The position numbers and the translations under genes are program-made. From Hymenobacter nivis (GTDB lineage Bacteria; Bacteroidota; Bacteroidia; Cytophagales; Hymenobacteraceae): 64,000 nucleotides of DNA. Positions 56,744-64,000 of the stretch are shown here, piece by piece (positions within the stretch are counted from its first letter, which is position 1; every line of letters begins with the position of its first letter). Location: positions 4,216,001 to 4,280,000 of the forward strand of contig NZ_CP029145.1 of the NCBI RefSeq assembly GCF_003149515.1, read 5' to 3'. The notes under the pieces were generated by a model. The model did not search any database. It worked only from the letters and a program-made list of their open reading frames with translations, and was not told where the DNA came from.

Positions 56744-59335
56744 ATGAACTTACTCGTTGGAGATATTGGCCACCTGAGCGTCATCGTGGCGTTTGTGGCG
56801 GCCGTGGTTGCGGCTTATGCCTACTTCCAGGCGACGCAGGGCCGGGCCCTGGGCGACGTGGACCCGAGCTGGCAGCGCCTGGGCCGCGGCGCGTTTTTCG
56901 TGCACGGCGCGGCGGTGCTGGCCGTGGTGGGGTGTTTGTTCGACATCATCTACCATCACCGCTACGAATACTACTACGCTTGGAGCCACAGCTCCAACCA
57001 CTTGCCCCTCAAGTACATGATATCGTGCTTCTGGGCCGGGCAGGAGGGTAGCTTCCTGCTTTGGATTTTCTGGCAAGTGGTGCTGGGCGGCTGCATCATG
57101 CTCTTTAACAAGAAGTGGGAGGCGCCGGTGCTGGCCGTGTTCAGCGCCGTGCAGGCCTTTTTGGTGAGCATGATTGTGGGCGTGGTGGCCGGGGGCCTCA
57201 AAATTGGCTCCTCGCCGTTCATGTTGCTACGCGACTTCCTCACCGACCTGCCGGTGTGGAAGACCAACCCCAACTTCGTGCCCAAGGATGGCACTGGCCT
57301 CAATGCCCTGCTCCAGAACTACTGGATGGTGATTCACCCACCTACGCTGTTTCTGGGCTTTGCCCTTACGCTGGTGCCGTTTGCCTTCGCCATCGCAGCA
57401 CTCTGGAAAAAAGAGCTAACGGCTTGGGTGAAACCTGCCATCCCGTGGAGCCTGGTGGGTGGCGGCGTACTGGGCGTGGGCGTGGTGATGGGGGCCTATT
57501 GGGCCTACGAAACCCTGAACTTCGGCGGCTACTGGAACTGGGACCCGGTTGAAAACGCCGTGTACATTCCGTGGCTGGTGCTGGTGGCGGGCCTGCACGG
57601 GCTGGTGCTGTGGCAGCGCCGCCGCACGGGCCTGCGCACGGCCTACGCCTTGGTTATCACCACGTTTATTCTAGTGCTCTACGCCACATTCCTCACCCGG
57701 AGCGGTGTGCTGGGCAACGCTTCGGTGCACTCGTTTACCGATTTGGGCCTGTCGGGCCAGCTGCTGATCTACCTGGGCTTCTTCACCGTGCTAGCCGTGG
57801 GCCTGCTGGTGTGGCGCTGGAAAGACATTCCGGTGTCGCCCAAAGAACTGAGCATGTACAGCCCCGAGTTGTGGGTGTTCGTGGGCGCGACGGTGCTGTG
57901 TCTGGGGGCCTTCCAGGTGCTGTTCACCACCAGCATTCCGGTATATAATGCCTTCATGGGCTTCATCGGCGTCAAAACCAACGTGGCCCTGCCCGTCGAC
58001 CAAGTGGCTCACTATTCCAAGCTGCAACTGTGGATGGGTGTGGGTGTGGGCCTGCTTTCGGGCGTGGGCCAGGTGATGTGGTGGCAGCGCAACGACAAGG
58101 AAACCGTGCTGAATGCCCTCACGCCATCGGTGCTGTTGGCCCTGCTGGGTACGGCCTTAGCGGTGCTGCTCATTCGCTATAATGGTCTTACGATTTCGCC
58201 TGCTTACGTGGCGTTGTTCCTGGCCGGGTTGTTCGGGGTATTGGCCAATTTGGGCACGCTCTTCACGCTGGCGCGGCGCGGCATCAAGCTCTCGGGTGGG
58301 GCCCTGGCTCACCTCGGCGTAGCGCTGATGCTGCTGGGTGTGCTGGCCTCGTCGGGCTACTCGAGCATCATCTCGCGCAACGTGTCGGGCCTGCTCTACT
58401 CGCGCGATTTTTCGGAGGATATCAACCGCGATAACGTGTTGCTGTACCGCAACGAGGCCGCGCCCATGCACGGCTACCAGCTCACGTATGCGGGCCAGTA
58501 TTTTGAGGTGCCCGGCGTTCCCGGTTACGTGAACAAGCAGATGCTGTTCCGCACCGACGACGACTACAAAACCCTGGCCCGCGCCGACATTAAAGTGGGT
58601 AATAAGCTGTATTACAAGACCGGCGACACGGTAACTATCGTCCCCGAAAACACTTTTTACCGCGTCGATTACGCCAAAAAGGCCACCGGCGAGAAATTCA
58701 CGCTCTACCCCCGGGCCCAAATTAACGAGGAGATGGGCGGCATTTTGGCTTCGCCGGACATCAAGCACTTCTGGGGCCACGACATTTATACCCATATTGG
58801 CGGGGCCCCCGACACACGCAAGGACAAGCAGTGGAGCGAGCCCAAGGAACACACGCTCAGCGTGGGCGATACGATCTTCCTGAACGACTACTTCGCCGTG
58901 TTCCGCGCTATCGAGCCGGCCCGCGAAACGGTGGGCTTGGACCTGAAAAAAGGCGACTTGGCCTTGCAGGCCGACATGATTGTATCGGGCGAGCAGCGGC
59001 AGTACCACGCCCACCCGCTGTTTATTGTGCGCAACCGCTCGGTGGGCCGCGTGCCTGATGAGGTAGATGACCTCGGCATTCGCCTCAGCCTCAACAGTGT
59101 TGACCCGCAGAAAGGTAAGTTCACCTTTGGCGTGAGCACGGCCCAGAAGGATTACATCATCCTGAAAGCGATGGAGAAACCTTTCATCAACCTGCTTTGG
59201 AGCGGCACGCTTCTCATGGCCTTGGGCTTCGCCCTGAGCCTTCGCCAGCGCAACACCAAACGCAACGCGGCCCCCGAGGCCCCGGAAACCGACGCTTTGC
59301 CCACGCCCCGCACCCGCCTGGCGCCGGTAGCCTGA
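56744..59335 (+). CDS. ccmF: Cytochrome c-type biogenesis protein CcmF
   Basis: An 863-residue, polytopic inner-membrane protein, starting at ATG 56744 (MNLLVGDIGHLSVIVAFVAA). The WWD-type heme motif is GGYWNWDPVENAVYIPWLV, and WAGQEGSFLLWIFWQVVLG, FLTRSGVLGNASVHSFTD and MVIHPPTLFLGFAL are conserved blocks with the heme-ligand His residues. After about residue 530 comes a large periplasmic domain, then one last membrane helix. CcmF transfers heme from CcmE to apocytochrome c. It is the last ccm gene in the cluster. Confidence 0.96.
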   Translation: MNLLVGDIGHLSVIVAFVAAVVAAYAYFQATQGRALGDVDPSWQRLGRGAFFVHGAAVLAVVGCLFDIIYHHRYEYYYAWSHSSNHLPLKYMISCFWAGQEGSFLLWIFWQVVLGGCIMLFNKKWEAPVLAVFSAVQAFLVSMIVGVVAGGLKIGSSPFMLLRDFLTDLPVWKTNPNFVPKDGTGLNALLQNYWMVIHPPTLFLGFALTLVPFAFAIAALWKKELTAWVKPAIPWSLVGGGVLGVGVVMGAYWAYETLNFGGYWNWDPVENAVYIPWLVLVAGLHGLVLWQRRRTGLRTAYALVITTFILVLYATFLTRSGVLGNASVHSFTDLGLSGQLLIYLGFFTVLAVGLLVWRWKDIPVSPKELSMYSPELWVFVGATVLCLGAFQVLFTTSIPVYNAFMGFIGVKTNVALPVDQVAHYSKLQLWMGVGVGLLSGVGQVMWWQRNDKETVLNALTPSVLLALLGTALAVLLIRYNGLTISPAYVALFLAGLFGVLANLGTLFTLARRGIKLSGGALAHLGVALMLLGVLASSGYSSIISRNVSGLLYSRDFSEDINRDNVLLYRNEAAPMHGYQLTYAGQYFEVPGVPGYVNKQMLFRTDDDYKTLARADIKVGNKLYYKTGDTVTIVPENTFYRVDYAKKATGEKFTLYPRAQINEEMGGILASPDIKHFWGHDIYTHIGGAPDTRKDKQWSEPKEHTLSVGDTIFLNDYFAVFRAIEPARETVGLDLKKGDLALQADMIVSGEQRQYHAHPLFIVRNRSVGRVPDEVDDLGIRLSLNSVDPQKGKFTFGVSTAQKDYIILKAMEKPFINLLWSGTLLMALGFALSLRQRNTKRNAAPEAPETDALPTPRTRLAPVA

Positions 59336-59337
59336 TG

Positions 59338-59421
59338 AATTAAAAATTAAAAGTGAAGAATTAAAAATGCGCCGAGGGACACTTCGCAGCACTTTTAGTT
59401 CTTCACTTTTAATTTTTAATT
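59338..59421. repeat. AT-rich inverted repeat between ccmF and the DUF2520 gene
   Basis: AATTAAAAATTAAAAGTGAA and the following GAA (59338-59360) are perfectly inverted at 59399-59421, with 38 bases between. It is far more AT-rich than the flanking genes. It may be a mobile repeat or act as a bidirectional terminator. Confidence 0.75.
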
Positions 59422-59433
59422 AAATCCCAACGC

Positions 59434-60279
59434 ATGGCCGTCGCGCACCTTACTGATACTACCGCCCCAGCCTATTCGCTGCGCGTGGGCCTGTTCGGAG
59501 CCGGGCGCGTGGCCGGGCAGTTGGGCCCCGCCCTGGTGGCTGCCGGCCACGCCGTAGCCTTCGTGTGGAGCCGCCACGCCGCCACAGCCGGGGCCCTGGC
59601 CGCGGCGCTGCCGGGCGCGGCCGTGCTGCCCGGCCTGGAGGCCCCGTTGCCGCCCGCCGATGTGTACCTCCTAGCTGTGCCCGATGCGGCCGTGGCCCCG
59701 GTGCTGGCGGCGGTGGCCTGGCCGACTGGGGCCGTGGTGGCCCACTTGGCGGGGGCCCTGCCGCTGGGCATATTCGAAGCCCAGCCGGAAGTATTGGGCG
59801 GGGTGCTATACCCGCTGCAAACGTTCAGCGCTGGCCGGGCCGTGGACTGGGCCTCCGTGCCACTGTGCGTGGAAGCCGCCGACGCCGGGGCCCTAAATAT
59901 GCTGCTGGTCCTGGCCCGTAGCCTGAGTGACGATGTGCGCCTGCTGGCATCGGCTGACCGGCTGCGGCTGCATGTGGCAGCGGTGTTTGCCAACAACTTC
60001 ACTAACCACCTGCTGGGCGTGGCCGACGCGCTCATGACCGAGGCGGGCTTGCCGGCCGCCCTGCTGGCCCCGCTGGTGCGCGAAACCGTGGCCAAGGCCC
60101 TGGCTACCGGCTCGCCCTTTACGGTGCAGACGGGGCCCGCCGCCCGCCGCGACGTGCCCACGCTGGGGGCCCACCAGGCAGTGCTGGCGGCGCACCCGGC
60201 CTGGTTGGGAATTTATAATCAGTTGACCGCTAGTATTCAGGAAGTATTGCCCCCAGCGCCCGGGCCGGCCGGCAAGTAG
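59434..60279 (+). CDS. Rossmann-fold oxidoreductase of the DUF2520 type
   Basis: A 281-residue protein from ATG 59434. The N-terminal Rossmann domain (LRVGLFGAGRVAGQLGPALVAAGHAVAFVWSR) has the NADP-binding GxGxxG, and the C-terminal helical part holds RLHVAAVFANNFTNHLLGVADAL, NPHTxxR-like VQTGPAARRDVPTLGAHQAVL, conserved in DUF2520 proteins. This family resembles 6-phosphogluconate or F420-dependent dehydrogenases, but its substrate is not known. It is flanked by AT-rich inverted repeats on both sides. Confidence 0.85.
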   Translation: MAVAHLTDTTAPAYSLRVGLFGAGRVAGQLGPALVAAGHAVAFVWSRHAATAGALAAALPGAAVLPGLEAPLPPADVYLLAVPDAAVAPVLAAVAWPTGAVVAHLAGALPLGIFEAQPEVLGGVLYPLQTFSAGRAVDWASVPLCVEAADAGALNMLLVLARSLSDDVRLLASADRLRLHVAAVFANNFTNHLLGVADALMTEAGLPAALLAPLVRETVAKALATGSPFTVQTGPAARRDVPTLGAHQAVLAAHPAWLGIYNQLTASIQEVLPPAPGPAGK

Positions 60280-60309
60280 CCGCGGCTTTGACGCCGGGCC
60301 GGGTAGCCC

Positions 60310-60317
60310 TACCTTTG
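60310..60317 (+). promoter_or_regulatory. Bacteroidota -7 promoter element (TACCTTTG) upstream of the ferredoxin gene
   Basis: TACCTTTG lies 31 bases after the DUF2520 stop and 143 bases before the chosen ferredoxin start, so the leader may be long, or a closer start (ATG 60354) may be used. Confidence 0.5.
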
Positions 60318-60452
60318 CGGCCGCGTTGGGGCCCGGCGTCGTATAAAAAAAATATGGGCCCGCTGCCCAACCCTGGCCCGGGCCGGGCGGTTGAACCCCA
60401 ACGGCTTGCTGGTTTCCCGGCAGCTTTTTCCTTTACCAAAGACCCCAAATTC

Positions 60453-60782
60453 GTGCCCGCCACCACCATTACGTTTCAGTTCAAGGACGGCCAACCGGCC
60501 CAGACCCACGTGGCGGCCGCCGGCGAGTCGGTGCTCGACGTGGCCCTGAACAACGCCATCCAACTCCAACACAACTGCGGCGGCGTGTGCGGGTGCAGCA
60601 CCTGCCACGTGTACGTGGACCGCGGCGGCGACGACCTGCCCGAAATCAGCGATAAGGAGGAAGACTTCATTGACCGCGCTGAGAACCCGCGCATCAACTC
60701 GCGCCTGGCCTGCCAGTGTGTGGTAGAGGCCGGCATGGAGCTCACCGTCACCGTCCCGCCGCAGCACTTCCTGGGGCACTAA
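60453..60782 (+). CDS. 2Fe-2S ferredoxin (adrenodoxin/Isc type)
   Basis: About 109 residues. The frame is open further up, but residues before 60453 are Gly/Pro-rich and unlike the family; the GTG 60453 gives VPATTITFQFKDGQPAQTHV. The cluster ligands are CGGVCGCSTCHVYV (C-x5-C-x2-C) and the last Cys in RLACQCVVEAG, the vertebrate-type/Isc ferredoxin arrangement. YVDRGGDDLPEISDKEEDFI is the acidic interaction region. It lies 111 bases upstream of iscX, and in other bacteria such ferredoxins supply electrons to Fe-S assembly. Confidence 0.93.
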   Translation: MPATTITFQFKDGQPAQTHVAAAGESVLDVALNNAIQLQHNCGGVCGCSTCHVYVDRGGDDLPEISDKEEDFIDRAENPRINSRLACQCVVEAGMELTVTVPPQHFLGH

Positions 60783-60790
60783 TTTTATTG

Positions 60791-60885
60791 ATGTGAAAAT
60801 TGAAAAATGTGAGAAATGACAATGGGCAACCGTGCTTTAACCTCGCTCACTTTTTCACACCTTCGCATCGCTCACATTTTCACAT
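60791..60885. repeat. Imperfect AT-rich inverted repeat between the ferredoxin gene and iscX
   Basis: ATGTGAAAA...ATGTGAG at 60791-60813 is inverted as CTCACATTTTCACAT at 60871-60885, with a gap of eight bases in one arm. A similar CTCACTTTTTCACAC lies between (60845-60859). It resembles in style the repeat on the other side of the DUF2520 gene. Confidence 0.5.
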
Positions 60886-60893
60886 TAATTCCT

Positions 60894-61130
60894 GTGAACC
60901 ACTTTGAACCCCCCATCCAGTGGGCCGACCACGAGGACGTAGCTATGGCGCTGTACGAGAAATTCGGCGAAGAATACCCGGAGCCCCGTATCTACCGTAT
61001 CCGCTTCACCGACCTGATTGACTGGGTGCTGACGCTGCCCAACTTTGCCGGTACCCGCGAGCAAGCCACCGAAGGCCACTTGGAGCAAATCCAGGCCAAG
61101 TGGGTGTACGAGTGGCGCGATAACCAATAA
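60894..61130 (+). CDS. iscX: Fe-S assembly protein IscX
   Basis: A 78-residue protein from GTG 60894 (VNHFEPPIQWADHEDVAMAL). WADHEDVAMALYEKFGEEYPEP followed by IRFTDLIDWVLTLPNFAG and QIQAKWVYEW is the IscX (YfhJ) fold, which regulates the cysteine desulfurase IscS and may donate iron. The rest of an isc operon is not here, but the adjacent Isc-type ferredoxin makes a functional pair. The ATG further upstream (60816) would add an unlikely 26 residues. Confidence 0.92.
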   Translation: MNHFEPPIQWADHEDVAMALYEKFGEEYPEPRIYRIRFTDLIDWVLTLPNFAGTREQATEGHLEQIQAKWVYEWRDNQ

Positions 61131-61261
61131 CGGTGGAGGTGGCTGGGGTCCTCAACCCGCCGCCCGGCCCCGCCGTATGGAAGGAGGTGCCCGGCTGCGT
61201 TGGTGGGGCAAGGCAATCCGGCCGCCTGTTTAGGCCCCTTCCACATTTTTCTTTTATTGCG

Positions 61262-61456
61262 ATGAACACCGGGACCGTAAAATTTTTTAACGAAGAGAAA
61301 GGCTACGGCTTTATCACCGACGAGGCCACCCGCGAAGATTTCTTCGTCCACATCACCGGCCTGAACGGGGGCCAGATTCAGCAAAACGACCGGGTGGAAT
61401 TTGAAACCCAGGAAGGCCGCAAGGGCGTGAACGCCGTGAACGTACGCAAAATCTGA
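61262..61456 (+). CDS. Cold-shock domain protein (CspA-like)
   Basis: A 64-residue single cold-shock domain from ATG 61262. MNTGTVKFFNEEKGYGFITD contains RNP1-like KGYGFIT and the second motif is EDFFVHITGL. It binds single-stranded RNA and DNA and prevents secondary structure at low temperature. A 131-base leader without a gene precedes it; long leaders often control csp genes, though no hairpin is claimed. A frame open further upstream is not family-like. Confidence 0.95.
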   Translation: MNTGTVKFFNEEKGYGFITDEATREDFFVHITGLNGGQIQQNDRVEFETQEGRKGVNAVNVRKI

Positions 61457-61572
61457 GGCAACGCCCCGCGCGCTATCTTACTAGCTTAGAGAGGCTTTTC
61501 GGCACTGTCGGGAAGCCTTCGCTATGTCTGGCGGGGTTGGTGCCGCCGCTGGGCCCCACCTTTGCGGGCCCT

Positions 61573-62505
61573 ATGCCCGCCCTCGATTTTTCTGTACCGC
61601 TGCCCGCCGGGCTGCCGGGCCCCGGCGGGGCGGTGGGCGGGGCGCGCGGCCGGCTGCTGGCCGGTTTGGTGCGCTGGCCCAACCTGCTCATCATGCTGCT
61701 GAGCCTGGCACTGGTGCGGGCGGGGCTGCTGCTGCCGGGGCAGGCGGGGGCCCTACTGGCCCCGCGCTTCGGCCTGCTGGTGCTGAGTGCTCTACTAGTG
61801 GCGGCGGCCGGCTACATCATCAACGACTACTACGACGTGAAGATTGATGCCATCAACCGGCCCAGCCGGCTGGTGGTGGGGCGCGTGGTGCGGCGGCGCA
61901 CTGCCATGCTGGCCCATCTGGTGCTGAGCGGCACGGGCGTGGCGCTGGCCGCTTTTCTGTCGCCGCTGCTGGGGGGCGTCACGCTGGGGGCGGCGCTGCT
62001 GCTGTGGGGCTACTCGGCCCGCTTCAAGCGGGTGGCGCTGGTGGGCAACGTCAGCATCGGGACGCTCACGGCGGCGCTGGTGCTGCTGCCCGAACTGCAG
62101 CTGCGCACCGGCAACGAGGTGGTGTGGCGCTACGCGCTGGCGGCGTTTTTGCTCACGGTGGTGCGCGAAATAGTGAAGGACGTGGAGGACATGCGCGGCG
62201 ACGACCAGCACGGCTGCCGCACGCTGCCGCTGGTGCTAGGCGTGGCCCGCACCAAGTGGGTGGCGGGGTTTTTCCTGGCTTGCCTGGTCGTGCTTACGGG
62301 CGGGGCGGTGGCCTGGCTGGCGGTGCACGGGCCCTGGCCGCTGGCCGCGTGGCTGGGGGCCCTGGTGCTGCTGCCGCTGGGGGCCCTGGCGCGCCTGCTG
62401 GTGCTGGCCGACCGCCGCCGCCACTTCCGCCAGCTCAGCACGTGGTGCAAAGGCATCATGCTGGCGGGCGTGCTCAGCATGGCCCTGGCGGGCGGGTTGG
62501 GGTAG
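61573..62505 (+). CDS. UbiA-family prenyltransferase
   Basis: A 310-residue inner-membrane enzyme from ATG 61573 (MPALDFSVPLPAGLPGPGG). The first Asp-rich motif is INDYYDVKIDAINRPSRLVVGR (N-D-x2-Y-D-x3-D) and the second REIVKDVEDMRGDDQHGCRTLP (D-x3-D); about eight hydrophobic helices follow the family pattern. It moves an isoprenoid chain onto an acceptor. Many Bacteroidota members are annotated as geranylgeranylglycerol-phosphate geranylgeranyltransferases, but menaquinone or heme A roles cannot be excluded. A CACCTTTG near -7 is an imperfect promoter match. Confidence 0.88.
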   Translation: MPALDFSVPLPAGLPGPGGAVGGARGRLLAGLVRWPNLLIMLLSLALVRAGLLLPGQAGALLAPRFGLLVLSALLVAAAGYIINDYYDVKIDAINRPSRLVVGRVVRRRTAMLAHLVLSGTGVALAAFLSPLLGGVTLGAALLLWGYSARFKRVALVGNVSIGTLTAALVLLPELQLRTGNEVVWRYALAAFLLTVVREIVKDVEDMRGDDQHGCRTLPLVLGVARTKWVAGFFLACLVVLTGGAVAWLAVHGPWPLAAWLGALVLLPLGALARLLVLADRRRHFRQLSTWCKGIMLAGVLSMALAGGLG

Positions 62506-62581
62506 GGCCCCGGGGCCAATACCAACCGCGGAGGCCATAAATCCGTTAGTGCGCCTGAACAATTCATATTTTATTCAGCTG

Positions 62582-63781
62582 ATGCATTTTTTACCCCTTG
62601 CCGCCTTGCTGGCCGGCCTCTCCTTTACCGCTTTAGCGCAGTCCACGGCTCCGGCTGATACCACACAAGTACCCCTCGTCGTGAAGCCGGCCCCGCGGGC
62701 CCCCGCCCTCGGCAAGCCCACGAAAAACATCACCATCCTGCCCATTCCGGTACTGTTTTACCAGGCCGAAACCGGCGTTGGCTACGGGCTGGGTGGCCTT
62801 TTGAGCGGCCGTTTTGGGCAGGATACCACCGTGCGCTCGTCCAACGCCCGCATCCAGTACTGGCAAACGGCCAAAAAGCAGTCGCTCATCCAGTTGGTGC
62901 ACACCATCTACACGCCGGGCGAGAAGTATTACCTCAACGGCGAAATCAGCGCCTACGACCAACTGCTGTACTACTACGGCAAGGGCAATAACTCGTCGAT
63001 GGGCGACCAGTCGAACGTGGCCTACAAGCTGCTCATTGTGAACCAGCGCGTGCAAAAGGCCATCGCGCCGAAGCTGTTCTTCGGGGCCCAGTACCGCCTC
63101 ACCGACATGAGCCAGATCCAGGCCGAAGGGGCCGCGGACAATGGCAGCACCAACTATTTCTACCGCGACCCGCGCCTGAGCAACCGGGAGCGGATGGGCA
63201 CCACAGTGTCGGGCCTGGGCCCGGTCATTACGCTCGACACGCGCGACGTGGCGCTGGCCGCTTTCCACGGCGACTTGCTCGACGCCAGCGTGATGTTTAA
63301 TGGCAAGGGCCTGGGGTCGGACTACAAATTCATCCGCTACCAGATCGATGCCCGCCACTTTCAGCCCATTTTCTCCGATAAAACCATTTTGGCGATGCAG
63401 TTCCTGGGGCAGTTTCATACCGGCGACGTGCCGTTTCGGGAGTTGGCCGGCATCGGGGCCAACCTGGGCGGCACGCTGTACAACAACGCCAACTTGCTGC
63501 GCGGCATTTACGAGCAGCGCTACCGCGACCGCCAGATGATGATGTTCCAGGCCGAGCTGCGCCAGCACTTGTTCTGGCGCATCGACGGCGCGGCATTTGC
63601 CGGCGTGGGCGAAGTGGCCAACGGCGCCAGCGATTTTTCACTCAACCAGGTACGCGGTGCGGGCGGCGCCGGCATACGCTTCAACTTCATTCGCCGCGAC
63701 CGGGTGAACCTGCGCCTCGATTACGCGGTGGGCGCCGGGTCGCAGTCGGGGTTTCTGTTCGCCATCGGCGAAGCCTTCTAG
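62582..63781 (+). CDS. Outer-membrane beta-barrel protein (BamA/TamA-like surface antigen)
   Basis: A 399-residue protein from ATG 62582 (MHFLPLAALLAGLSFTALAQ), a good signal peptide; a GTG at 62549 would add 11 residues. The mature part is beta-strand-rich and ends with a strand closing in AIGEAF (F-final), as barrels do. GPVITLDTRDVALAAFHGDLLDASVMF is the surface-antigen motif (D-T-R-D with F/D pattern) of BamA-related barrels, but there are no POTRA domains, so it is the short type. The function is unknown. Confidence 0.85.
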   Translation: MHFLPLAALLAGLSFTALAQSTAPADTTQVPLVVKPAPRAPALGKPTKNITILPIPVLFYQAETGVGYGLGGLLSGRFGQDTTVRSSNARIQYWQTAKKQSLIQLVHTIYTPGEKYYLNGEISAYDQLLYYYGKGNNSSMGDQSNVAYKLLIVNQRVQKAIAPKLFFGAQYRLTDMSQIQAEGAADNGSTNYFYRDPRLSNRERMGTTVSGLGPVITLDTRDVALAAFHGDLLDASVMFNGKGLGSDYKFIRYQIDARHFQPIFSDKTILAMQFLGQFHTGDVPFRELAGIGANLGGTLYNNANLLRGIYEQRYRDRQMMMFQAELRQHLFWRIDGAAFAGVGEVANGASDFSLNQVRGAGGAGIRFNFIRRDRVNLRLDYAVGAGSQSGFLFAIGEAF

Positions 63782-63857
63782 CGCCGGCCGGCAACGGCTG
63801 AGCTATTACCAGGGGCCCCGGTCCTGCTGTGCAGGGCCTTGTCCTTACCCAAAACTC

Positions 63858-63894
63858 AAAATCCCTTTCGGCCATGCGGCCGAAAGGGATTTTT
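63858..63894 (+). terminator. Rho-independent terminator after the barrel gene
   Basis: AAAATCCCTTTCGGCC (63858-63873) pairs with 63878-63893 across a 4-nt loop, followed by TTTT. It lies 77 bases after the stop. The last 100 bases of the window (63901-64000) hold nothing recognisable. Confidence 0.85.
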
Positions 63895-64000
63895 GGCGAT
63901 GGTCCAAAGCGAGATGATTTCGGTATTTCACTCAATTTATGATGTCTGAATATTCGTCCTTCCAGCTTTCCTGACGTGTTTTTAAGCTGACTTAATTAAC

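Noticed and set aside
1..64000. tRNA, rRNA or CRISPR arrays
   Set aside because: No tRNA T-loop consensus, rRNA-like stretch or regularly spaced repeat was noticed on either strand. A covariance-model scan would be decisive.

Overview
The window looks like a chromosomal segment of a Hymenobacter-like member of the Bacteroidota (order Cytophagales). The basis is high-GC coding sequence, type IX secretion (T9SS) genes (porU, porV, porZ), Bacteroidota-style -7 promoter elements (TAnnTTTG) ahead of several genes, weak Shine-Dalgarno signals, a nuo operon with a short molybdopterin-less NuoG, and a Cys-type CcmE. The genus is inferred from gene content and composition, not from a search.

Layout. 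(1) 1-4.3 kb: the 3' end of rodA, then a pile-up of mobile elements: an apparently intact IS3-family element, a frameshifted IS630-family element, an IS4-like element whose transposase has three in-frame TAG codons, and a small IS5-family remnant. (2) 4.3-14.3 kb: a hypothetical protein, a 2Fe-2S ferredoxin, thymidine kinase, porZ, recO, three adjacent FKBP-type prolyl isomerase genes, a DHH phosphoesterase (nrnA-like) and ndk. (3) 14.3-20.2 kb: a nucleoside permease, superoxide dismutase, tadA, two small exported proteins and aspS. (4) 20.2-21.5 kb: an island with an AT-rich part, holding a decayed gene and no convincing intact one. (5) 21.5-29.8 kb: a nuoABCDEFGHIJ operon on the minus strand that ends at a strong terminator with no nuoK-N. 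(6) 29.8-49.4 kb: pruA, a YjjG-like HAD phosphatase, an ArsR-type regulator, a type II NADH dehydrogenase, an M16 homologue without the zinc motif, porV and porU, a phosphatidylserine synthase, an MBL hydrolase, an FAD oxidoreductase and a large propeller plus outer-membrane protein. (7) 49.4-53.1 kb: an IS630 element interrupted by a complete IS4-family element, a DUF4468 protein, and truncated gene ends (a phage tape-measure-like fragment and a phosphatase fragment) meeting at one junction. (8) 53.2-63.8 kb: a cytochrome c maturation cluster (ccmB, ccmC, ccmD, ccmE, ccmF), a DUF2520 protein, ferredoxin, IscX, a cold-shock protein, a UbiA prenyltransferase and an outer-membrane beta-barrel.

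How the genes fit together. Complex I (nuo), the single-subunit Ndh and the cytochrome c maturation genes describe an aerobic respiratory chain; ferredoxins and IscX fit Fe-S supply. PorU, PorV and PorZ are parts of the T9SS surface attachment machinery, and the exported FKBP proteins probably act in the same envelope. A dispersed inverted-repeat family (four copies, each starting GTCATGCTGAG) sits between genes. I found no tRNA, rRNA or CRISPR array. I did not find a clearly new multi-gene system; the most unusual items are the nested and decayed mobile elements, the island where nuoK-N would be expected, the repeat family, a perfect 52-nt palindrome and a context-dependent glycine codon bias.
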